Positions 25,849 to 33,120 of a stretch of 39,685 bases of DNA are shown here, piece after piece. Source of the DNA: Leptospira biflexa (GTDB taxonomy: Bacteria > Spirochaetota > UBA4802 > UB4802). Made by a program: the position numbers and the translations under genes. Numbering within the stretch: position 1 is the stretch's first letter; each line of letters starts with the position of its first letter. A model generated the notes under the pieces. That model saw only the letters and a list, made by a program, of their open reading frames with translations, was not told where the DNA came from and did not search any database. The stretch spans positions 1 to 39,685 of the forward strand of contig DYLU01000025.1 in NCBI GenBank assembly GCA_020721905.1. Reading direction: 5' to 3'.

Positions 25849-28800
25849 ATGAAAACAAAACATGTAGCAGGAGCAGCATTATTAGCTATTGTAGTGTTAT
25901 TTATACAATGCACAGGTGAAGCCCCCACAGTACAGCCAAATACTGAGCAAAGCGGAACTGGTGGCACCGGTATAGGTACAGCAGCACCTGATCTCCTAAA
26001 TACATATCCATCTAATACTGATATCGACATACCAGTTGATACTAACATTGTTCTCATCTTTTCTGAACCAGTTGACATAAGTACGATAGTTCCTGCCAAT
26101 GTTACCATATCAGGGGGGGTAACCTACAGTGCTATAGCTTCATCCGATGGCAGGGTTGTTATTTTAACAATTACTTCCGGCAACCTGTCACCATCAACTC
26201 TTTATACCGTTGATATAGGAACAGGAGTGCTTGACCAGGATACGCCTCAGCGAAATCTTATCACCAATTATAGTATATCATTTACCACTTCTGCTGATAC
26301 ATCTTCGTTTGAGCACCCTCGTGTTATACCAGCATCACGTTACCCTGCACCTGGTACTACCAATGTCAGTATAAACCAGAGTTTTGTTGACGTCACTTTT
26401 ACCAAGCCGGTTAATCCGGCAACAGTTGTTGAAAACACAAGTTTTGATATAACACCAGGCTCTGCAACAGGTGTCAGCACTACTGATAACCAGACATTCA
26501 GATTGCAATTATCAACCCCATTAGCATATGGTACTGTATATACTATTGCATTAACAGCTGCTATTCTGGATTCATTTACCAATCCCCTTGTCCTTGATGG
26601 TAATCATACATGGACATTTACTACCGAATCAGCCCCTGCAACGGGCGCTCTTACCATAAGTAACGTATGGGTTACGGATATCGCTGATATCTCCGCAACC
26701 ATTCATTGGACAACAAGTATTCCACAACCTGAAATTAATGTTGAGTATGGACTCACATCAGACTGGGGATCAACTGAACCAGAACCAGCAGGTACTCGCA
26801 CTGTACATCAGGTAACCGTTACAGGTTTAACACAAGCTACAAAATACTATTTCAGGATTCAGTATCCAGGACCAATAACAGCTACTGGAAGTTTTATCAC
26901 TGCAGATAATGCTTTAACATCTGATGATGACCCTGTAACCTATACGGCGACAGGCGATAAGTCACTGGTAACTATCGCACAAAATCAGATTTTAAATACT
27001 CAGGATGGATCATCATTCATTGCATGGAAAGACCCTGATAGTTCCATATATGCTTCATATATTGACAATGATGCTGTACCAACAAAACTCTGGGGTTTTG
27101 ATGGCACTGCAGTGGATTCCAACAACAGAACGGTACTGGGATTATTCCCTGACTTTATGGACTACTGTTTTGTGACATTGGGTGATGGTACAAATATTTA
27201 TTTAAAGCGTATATATAATAACGCTGGTGCGCTTTCATTTGATAGTACTTTTGGCGCAAATGCTGCTGCAACAGGTTTATCTATTTCTACCGGCACCAAC
27301 CCTGCCGTAACCATGCTGTGGGGCAATCAGACAGCAAATAACGTGAGTTCAGGTTTTGTAACAAAAGTTATACCTGCCGGTGCTGGGCCAAATACAACAG
27401 AGATGAACATACCATGGGGAAATTATTTCTTTGATTACGATGTTGATTTACGTGTGGCCGACACAGGTAACCATGTAATCGATGGCTCATACAATCACAC
27501 TACAATTAACATAGCAGGACAAAATTACCGTCATGTAATAGGAACTGCTGCAGGTATTGTTACTTCAACTGAAAACTACTTGGTTGCCGACCACACCACC
27601 ACTACAAGTTTTACCGCCACCGATCATGTTGTCAATACTGCTACAGCTGGGACACAAACACAAACAATATATACTAATTCAGGGGTAAACGTCTATTCTG
27701 AACATGGATATACACCACCTGTATGGGTAGGTAGCAATGATCTCATCACAAATTCAACGAATTGGGGTATTGTTAATAGTATTTCAAATATTGTGCCTGG
27801 AGGTTTAACTGCATTGCCTTCAGGAACTGCTGATGGTACAGCCCCTTTTAAACTTATTGATAGTACAGCATCTTGGATAACTTTAAATCCCGTTTATAGG
27901 TATGCACTTGTTCAAAACACCACTAATTCAAATTACACCTATGTATCAAATGTTGATTCTGGAACTCAATTGAGCATCAATGATGATATTTTTATTTCAG
28001 GCAATGGATACTCAATATGGAATGGCGAATATTGTTATACACATCTTACAGCCTCCTCATTTGTGAATATAAATGTATCACCAGCCAATATTATTTTAAA
28101 TACTGAATCAGTTTCTATTTATAACTACATCACTGGTGGAACTGCGGATACACCTCGTACAAACCCACTATATGATGATGGCGTTGATTTATCCGCTGTA
28201 GCTCTAAATGATGTTGTGGTTAACCTTACCACAAATAATTACTCAAGTGTTAATAATGTTACCTTCAGTTCATCGGGCGCATTGGGTCTTGTAGGAAATA
28301 TCATGTCCGATAATCAAGTTTATTGGATATTGAGATTTTTAAATCCTGCTGAGCCTATTCTTGTTTTGGGTCAGGCTACATCCACATCAGCCAATCAGCT
28401 AATCTCCACTTCAAAATCAGCAGGCTTTTCAGGCCTTGTTGAAAAAGGGGATCTTGTATATAATATCACTGACAACCTGTATGCAGTGGTAACCAGTGTT
28501 GATGACAATAATACAATTACATTAAATAAAGATATAGTAACAATAAGCGATTATTTTATTGTATTTGCAAGTAACGAACCTCTCATTGAATCGGGCACTG
28601 TTACTATAGCAGGCAATCCATTTACCGATGCCAATGCCAATTTTACTTCGGCAAACGTTGGTGACATTGTTCACAATCTTACAGCCGGCACAAGCGCCTA
28701 TATTACTGCGGTAAACTCCGATACACAGCTCACATTGAATAATAACATAATGACAGCTGCTGGTCACCGTTACGTCATTATTCAGCCACGAGTGCTTGTT

Positions 28801-29700
28801 GCCTACGAACGTGCAGGAGATATTTATGGTAAGGTTATACGATTACGGGATGGGTCAATATATGTTAATGAATTCACCATTTGCGGTGCAGCAGATAATC
28901 AGGCCAATGTTCAGCTTATAACATCCGGTTATACTAGCACTTATACCGGAGCTATTGCCCTTTACCGCAGTGGTGCTGGACCAACATATACCTATTACGC
29001 AAAGCGCATAGATGGGGCAGGCGTGCTGAATGTTGCTGATGATGCTGCTAATGGTGGGCTTGGTGTGCAGGTCACGCCAACCAATACCACATTGATTGAA
29101 ACACTTTCTGATGATAATGGTGGTATGTTTGTTTTGTATAAGGTTTCAAATGATATATATGTACGCAGAATAACATCGACTATGACCATTTCATGGACAA
29201 ATACAATAAATGGCGTTGTTGATGCAGCAATGTGTAGATCCGCAAACGGTGTAATAATTACCTACAACAAGACTACCAATTCCAGCCAGATTTATGCTCA
29301 ACGTTATACAGGAGCAGGTGCCGTAGCTTTTGGCGAAACAACTATAGTTGCTCTGACACCGTATGCATACTCATCCAATCTGACTATTGTGCCGGATGAT
29401 AATGACGGTGCTCTTATAAGCTGGATTGATGAACGATACCTGCCTCAACTGGGCTATGTGGTAATGGCTCAAGCTATTAACTCATCTGGGAACCCGCAAT
29501 GGGACGCAGATCCTTCGGGAACAGGAACCGACTATGATGGCATACTCATTGGTATAACCAATATCTGGTACAAACCATACTTGGGACTACAAGCAGGGTT
29601 CTTCAATGACGGTGCTTCTCCTTATGGTGGTGTATTCCTCTGGTACGACAGGCGCAATAACAGGCAGGATATTTATTATGATGTGAAGCAAAATCCGTAA
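25849..29700 (+). CDS. Giant surface lipoprotein with Ig-like, fibronectin type III and repeated beta modules
   Basis: A 1283-residue protein. The signal sequence ends at Cys21 (VVLFIQC), a weak lipobox with Gln at -1. A Gly/Thr linker is followed by two bacterial Ig-like (Big_5/SwmB-type) domains (residues about 48-145 and 150-255), then an FN3-like domain (about 265-345, TIHWTTS ... YYFRIQYPG). Residues about 670-985 contain four copies of a roughly 50-residue module (GDIVHNLTAGTSAYITAV, DSDTQLTL, NNIM type). Beta-propeller-like blades (DDNDGALISWIDER) follow. Probably anchored at the outer membrane and exposed or secreted. Residues 1168-1171 (ALTP) are encoded by a GCTCTGACACC repeat copy at 29350-29360. 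Confidence 0.8.
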   Translation: MKTKHVAGAALLAIVVLFIQCTGEAPTVQPNTEQSGTGGTGIGTAAPDLLNTYPSNTDIDIPVDTNIVLIFSEPVDISTIVPANVTISGGVTYSAIASSDGRVVILTITSGNLSPSTLYTVDIGTGVLDQDTPQRNLITNYSISFTTSADTSSFEHPRVIPASRYPAPGTTNVSINQSFVDVTFTKPVNPATVVENTSFDITPGSATGVSTTDNQTFRLQLSTPLAYGTVYTIALTAAILDSFTNPLVLDGNHTWTFTTESAPATGALTISNVWVTDIADISATIHWTTSIPQPEINVEYGLTSDWGSTEPEPAGTRTVHQVTVTGLTQATKYYFRIQYPGPITATGSFITADNALTSDDDPVTYTATGDKSLVTIAQNQILNTQDGSSFIAWKDPDSSIYASYIDNDAVPTKLWGFDGTAVDSNNRTVLGLFPDFMDYCFVTLGDGTNIYLKRIYNNAGALSFDSTFGANAAATGLSISTGTNPAVTMLWGNQTANNVSSGFVTKVIPAGAGPNTTEMNIPWGNYFFDYDVDLRVADTGNHVIDGSYNHTTINIAGQNYRHVIGTAAGIVTSTENYLVADHTTTTSFTATDHVVNTATAGTQTQTIYTNSGVNVYSEHGYTPPVWVGSNDLITNSTNWGIVNSISNIVPGGLTALPSGTADGTAPFKLIDSTASWITLNPVYRYALVQNTTNSNYTYVSNVDSGTQLSINDDIFISGNGYSIWNGEYCYTHLTASSFVNINVSPANIILNTESVSIYNYITGGTADTPRTNPLYDDGVDLSAVALNDVVVNLTTNNYSSVNNVTFSSSGALGLVGNIMSDNQVYWILRFLNPAEPILVLGQATSTSANQLISTSKSAGFSGLVEKGDLVYNITDNLYAVVTSVDDNNTITLNKDIVTISDYFIVFASNEPLIESGTVTIAGNPFTDANANFTSANVGDIVHNLTAGTSAYITAVNSDTQLTLNNNIMTAAGHRYVIIQPRVLVAYERAGDIYGKVIRLRDGSIYVNEFTICGAADNQANVQLITSGYTSTYTGAIALYRSGAGPTYTYYAKRIDGAGVLNVADDAANGGLGVQVTPTNTTLIETLSDDNGGMFVLYKVSNDIYVRRITSTMTISWTNTINGVVDAAMCRSANGVIITYNKTTNSSQIYAQRYTGAGAVAFGETTIVALTPYAYSSNLTIVPDDNDGALISWIDERYLPQLGYVVMAQAINSSGNPQWDADPSGTGTDYDGILIGITNIWYKPYLGLQAGFFNDGASPYGGVFLWYDRRNNRQDIYYDVKQNP
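29350..29360 (+). repeat. GCTCTGACACC repeat copy inside the lipoprotein gene
   Basis: Exact 11-base copy of the repeat that is clustered from 29757 on; read as Ala-Leu-Thr-Pro. Confidence 0.6.
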
Positions 29701-29755
29701 TCATTAATGTAGCATTTGGTAGGTAATATTCTTCCCCGGCCGTCATCTTTATAAT

Positions 29756-30002
29756 GGCTCTGACACCATACCCTTCAATAGCTGCTCTGACACCAAAAAA
29801 AACTTAATCCTTTCATCCGGATCTTATTTATGGCTCTGTCACCATGATTCTATCGTAAATATCAAACAACCACCTTCACACTATGGCTCTGTCACCGTTT
29901 AATATGCTCTGACCCTATCAACTATCAATGCAATAAATGCGTGCTCTGACACCACAGTATGAGCAATGCCGCAGAACTGTACCAAATCATTGCTCTGACA
30001 CT
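29756..30002 (+). repeat. Cluster of seven GCTCTGACACC-type repeats upstream of the Y1 transposase gene
   Basis: Copies at 29757-29767, 29784-29794 and 29943-29953 are exact GCTCTGACACC. Copies at 29833-29843 and 29886-29896 read GCTCTGTCACC. 29906-29915 reads GCTCTGACCC and 29992-30002 reads GCTCTGACACT. All face the same way, are preceded by T or TG, and are 21-53 bases apart in non-conserved spacers, so this is neither a CRISPR array nor a strict tandem repeat. The 396-base gap 29701-30096 holds no gene apart from this cluster and an AT-rich leader for the transposase gene. Confidence 0.85.
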
Positions 30003-30096
30003 ATTTTTTTTTAATTTTTTTACATATTTTTTTAAAATTTCTCAACCTAAAGCGTTTTATATATATAAATGAATACAATGTTTTAGGAGGGAAAAT

Positions 30097-30669
30097 ATGC
30101 GAAAACCACGATTTATTGCAGAAAACATTACATATCATGTTACATCACGGTTTATTGAATGCAGGAATGCTATTGAAGATGATTATCTTAAAGCAATATT
30201 TGAGTATTGTATTTCATTGGCACTTGCAAAATACAAATTTGAACTCATTAACTACCAGATTATGGATAATCACATACATTTATTAATTAGAACTGTACCA
30301 GGTGGTGCTTCTATATCACGTATAGTGCAATACATTAAATCTCGTTTTGCGTATCGATACAATAAACTCCATAAACGCACTGGCCCTGTATGGAATGAGC
30401 GATTCAAAGATTCAATAGTAGAATTTGCTGACAACCCACGTATGTATCTGTTAAATCTTATCTGGTATTTTGCCAATAACCCCGTTAGAGCTGGCAAAGT
30501 GCAATCGCCATTAGACAGCTATTTTGGTGGATCAAAAGCATATTTTGACAGTAACTATCGCCCCCCTGTGACCATCACCCATCATACATTTTTCCTTGAA
30601 TTAGGCAATACTATAGATGAATGCATAGAAGTGCTGCTGGCGTATTGCCGTGGTGAAGCCTGGATATAG
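30097..30669 (+). mobile_element. Y1 (HUH) transposase of the REP-associated (RAYT) type
   Basis: A 190-residue protein with AGGAGG eight bases before ATG. It has the Y1_Tnp layout: HVTSRFIE near residue 14, the HUH metal motif DNHIHLLI (His59, His61), GPVWNERFKDS, and LIWYFANNPVRAGKV, which is typical of the single-domain REP-associated tyrosine transposases. The candidate nucleophile is Tyr86 or Tyr88 (FAYRYNK). Such proteins nick and rejoin single-stranded DNA at short repeats. It is not flanked by IS200/IS605 ends or a TnpB gene; instead a cluster of GCTCTGACACC repeats precedes it. The gene itself contains the word AACTATCGCC at 30553-30562. Confidence 0.85.
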
Positions 30670-30736
30670 GCAAATTATCAATTATTTATAAAATATTTTG
30701 TTGCCGTATGCTATCATAAGTATCAACACTGATACT

Positions 30737-32626
30737 ATGAAAATTGTATTTGTACAACTTCCGCTTCTTGACCACGGATTACATTATATTGCCGGTAACA
30801 TGCCCAATGCACCTGCAATGCTACATGCATTTTGTCACATACATCATGGAAATACTGTCACAGCGTTACAATTACCACAACATATACAAAATTTTGGCTC
30901 TGACACCGTCATTACCAACTTTTTATTAGAATCTGAACCTACCCATATTGCTTTTACCTGCTACCTGTGGAATGTAGAACGCTCACTTGCAATTGCACAA
31001 AAAATAAAGGCTCTGACACCTACTATTACTATTATCTTTGGTGGCCCGGAAATCCAGCTATCGTCATATATACTCAGTCATTATCATCCCGAAGTTGATT
31101 TGTTTGTCATTGGCGAAGGCGAGTTTTTCTTTGACTACTTTGTTGATGACACCCATAAAAAATTTATTTATACCATAAATGGTAATATGGTGTTCATCCA
31201 ACCTGCTAATTTGTTTATCCCTTTATCAAAAATGGTTGAACCATATACAGCCGGATACCTTTTACCAATGTATGATAACACCATAAGTGTAGAGATAATC
31301 CGCGGATGCCCGTTTAAATGCAATTATTGTCTGTATTCAAAAAATGCTCATAGTGTCAGAGCCTTCTCTTCAGAAACCCTTGCTACAATTATAAAAAAAG
31401 CAAAAAATGACAACTTAAAAGAAATCTATCTGTTAGCCCCAACCTTTAACCAATCAGTACATTTTAAAGATTACCTTTCTACATTGATACAACATGAAAA
31501 TTCTATCCCGCTACATACCGAATTGCGCGCAGATACCATTACTAAAGACATTGCTCTGACCCTTAAAAAAGCAAATTTCCATAGTGTAGAGGTTGGGTTA
31601 CAGACGCTCAACCATCAATGCTTGCGCAAAATTGGGCGTAAAACAAATCCACAAAAGGAATTAGATGGTATACTGCTATTAAAAGAGTGTGCTCTGACAC
31701 TCCAGATAGGTATTATCCCGGGACTTCCCTACGACACCCCTCAATCGTTTTACAGTACCATCGATACACTCCTTGATTTGGGGCTTGGGAATGAAATTGA
31801 GCTATACCCACTTATGGTGCTTCCGGGGACAGAGCTTTACGATACAGCACAAAAGCAAAACGCTGTGTTTATGGAAAAACCCCCATATTATTTTATTGAA
31901 GGGTTTCATTTTTCGCAAAACGATTTACAATCAATAAATCATTACTTTGAAGAAACAACCGGTTTTGTTTTCAATCCACCATTTATACCATCGTTCATAT
32001 TTCATACTGAAGGGAGTCTTACCGGCAGTGTATATATCAATCTACAAAAAAACACTGATATCCCTTTAACTGTTTTTGAATATGTGCAAACAAATCATTT
32101 CACATTTTTTTTGCAAAGTGATAGTTCAACACAATTACACCATGCCGTACACATCATCGTAAACCAATGCTCTGACACCTTGGTATATTCCATAGTGCTT
32201 ATCCATAACCACATATTAGATGACCAGGCAATCGGTACCCCCATATTAACCAAATTCCAGGATACTTTTTACTCTCGTTTAATGTATTTCAGCGATTTAT
32301 ATGATAGACTGCCCGTAAGGATATTCCAGCTTTTCAATGCTCTGACACCTTTTTTAGAGGCTTTGAAACAGTATCACTGTATAAACCCCATGTTAAAAGT
32401 TACACAACACAATATAGATTCCCTGCAGAAAAAAAAGTTTGCCTATCCGTTTCCTGTTGTTATTGCAAGGGGTCTGTCACCACGATGTATTAAGTGGATA
32501 AAAGAAAAATATGCAGATAGTATAGAGTTGCTCAGCTTTGAAGATGAAGCTGATCAAAAGTATGTCTATGAGGCATTGGGGATTGAGTATTCAAAGGTCA
32601 TGGATTATAAAACCATTATACTTTAG
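30737..32626 (+). CDS. B12-binding-domain radical SAM protein containing multiple repeat copies
   Basis: A protein of 629 residues from ATG 30737 (MKIVFVQLPLLDH, a normal opening for this family); TTG 30698 would add 13 residues. Residues 1-150 form a B12-binding-like Rossmann domain (IFGGPEIQLSSY, VIGEGEFFF). The radical SAM core follows with RGCPFKCNYC (Cys191, 195, 198 for the [4Fe-4S] cluster), VEVGLQTLNHQCLRKIGR and IGIIPGLPYDT. The C-terminal third is family-variable. The substrate is unknown. The reading frame contains seven GCTCTGACACC-type copies plus one inverted copy, yet stays open throughout. Its stop overlaps the convergent PII-like gene by four bases. Confidence 0.85.
   Translation: MKIVFVQLPLLDHGLHYIAGNMPNAPAMLHAFCHIHHGNTVTALQLPQHIQNFGSDTVITNFLLESEPTHIAFTCYLWNVERSLAIAQKIKALTPTITIIFGGPEIQLSSYILSHYHPEVDLFVIGEGEFFFDYFVDDTHKKFIYTINGNMVFIQPANLFIPLSKMVEPYTAGYLLPMYDNTISVEIIRGCPFKCNYCLYSKNAHSVRAFSSETLATIIKKAKNDNLKEIYLLAPTFNQSVHFKDYLSTLIQHENSIPLHTELRADTITKDIALTLKKANFHSVEVGLQTLNHQCLRKIGRKTNPQKELDGILLLKECALTLQIGIIPGLPYDTPQSFYSTIDTLLDLGLGNEIELYPLMVLPGTELYDTAQKQNAVFMEKPPYYFIEGFHFSQNDLQSINHYFEETTGFVFNPPFIPSFIFHTEGSLTGSVYINLQKNTDIPLTVFEYVQTNHFTFFLQSDSSTQLHHAVHIIVNQCSDTLVYSIVLIHNHILDDQAIGTPILTKFQDTFYSRLMYFSDLYDRLPVRIFQLFNALTPFLEALKQYHCINPMLKVTQHNIDSLQKKKFAYPFPVVIARGLSPRCIKWIKEKYADSIELLSFEDEADQKYVYEALGIEYSKVMDYKTIIL
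30896..32481. repeat. Dispersed GCTCTGACACC-type copies inside the radical SAM gene
   Basis: Plus-orientation exact copies: 30897-30907, 31010-31020, 32169-32179, 32339-32349. Variants: 31553-31562 (ending CCC), 31691-31701 (ending ACT), 32471-32481 (GGTCTGTCACC). One inverted copy AGTGTCAGAGC at 31352-31362. They are read as ALTP/ALTL at 31010, 31553, 31691 and 32339, and in a different frame as GSDT/CSDT at 30896 and 32168, so the DNA word rather than the peptide is conserved. Confidence 0.8.
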
Positions 32627-32910
32627 AGCATTTCTTTGAGCTGCAACACAAACATACTAATACCAATACCTTTAAATTTTATCTTGAGAGTGTTAAGTTC
32701 TTCAGCAATTACATCTTTTGCTTTTTTATCTTCAAGAGCTATCATCATACAGTTATTGAGCCCCGGCCATATATGGGTGCCCAATTGCGGCTCTTTATTT
32801 CCTTCACCCTGCACATCTTGAAATTTTGTATATCCTGTAGCATATTTCTTTACTATCTCAACAACTTCATCATCAACAGCGTCGCTGTAAACTATAAATA
32901 GCATTAACAT
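32623..32910 (-). CDS. PII-like (nitrogen-regulatory-fold) small protein
   Basis: A 95-residue protein with GAGGAG ahead of ATG 32910. The pattern of an alternating beta-alpha-beta fold with YTKFQDVQGEGNKEP and LGTHIWPGLNN in the middle matches PII-superfamily proteins often encoded next to RND efflux genes. The T-loop-equivalent region lacks the uridylylated Tyr context of classical GlnB. The role is probably as a small trimeric sensor or effector of the efflux operon; the ligand is unknown. It is the last gene of the tetR-tolC-MFP-RND cluster, separated by an inserted repeat-like element, and converges on the radical SAM gene with four bases of overlap. Confidence 0.65.
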   Translation of the reverse strand: MLMLFIVYSDAVDDEVVEIVKKYATGYTKFQDVQGEGNKEPQLGTHIWPGLNNCMMIALEDKKAKDVIAEELNTLKIKFKGIGISMFVLQLKEML

Positions 32911-32948
32911 ACTATTTTTCTCCTCTGAAAATAAGTTTATTTAAAGAA

Positions 32949-33060
32949 GTCATCCTGCCTTAAGACTGCTTCGCTTTGGCAGCAGGTTGCCAGGCCCGTC
33001 AAAGCATGATCAGCCAAGCCCAGTTGAAGTGCTCAGGGCAAGCTCTTTATCTGCAATGAC
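32949..33060. repeat. Interspersed repeat-like element between the PII-like and RND genes
   Basis: About 112 bases, richer in G+C than the flanks, bounded by GTCAT (32949-32953) and ATGAC (33056-33060) in inverted orientation. It contains short complementary blocks such as CTGC...GCAG around 32967-32983 and GCTCAGGGCAAGC. In style it resembles the small GTCATTGC-type interspersed elements common in many bacterial genomes. It has no reading frame and separates two genes that otherwise belong to one operon. Membership in a repeat family can only be shown from other copies in the genome. Confidence 0.45.
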
Positions 33061-33120
33061 TCCATTTCTTGCCATTACAAGCCCCCATCCATTCGGGATT
33101 GACAGAAACACTTACCTAAA

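Noticed and set aside
29756-30002. CRISPR array
   Set aside because: The repeated unit is only 11-13 bases and inexact, spacers range from about 10 to 42 bases, and the same word recurs inside genes; no cas gene is present.
30097-30669. IS200/IS605 insertion sequence
   Set aside because: No TnpB-type gene and no subterminal hairpins at defined ends; sequence motifs fit the single-gene REP-associated group better.
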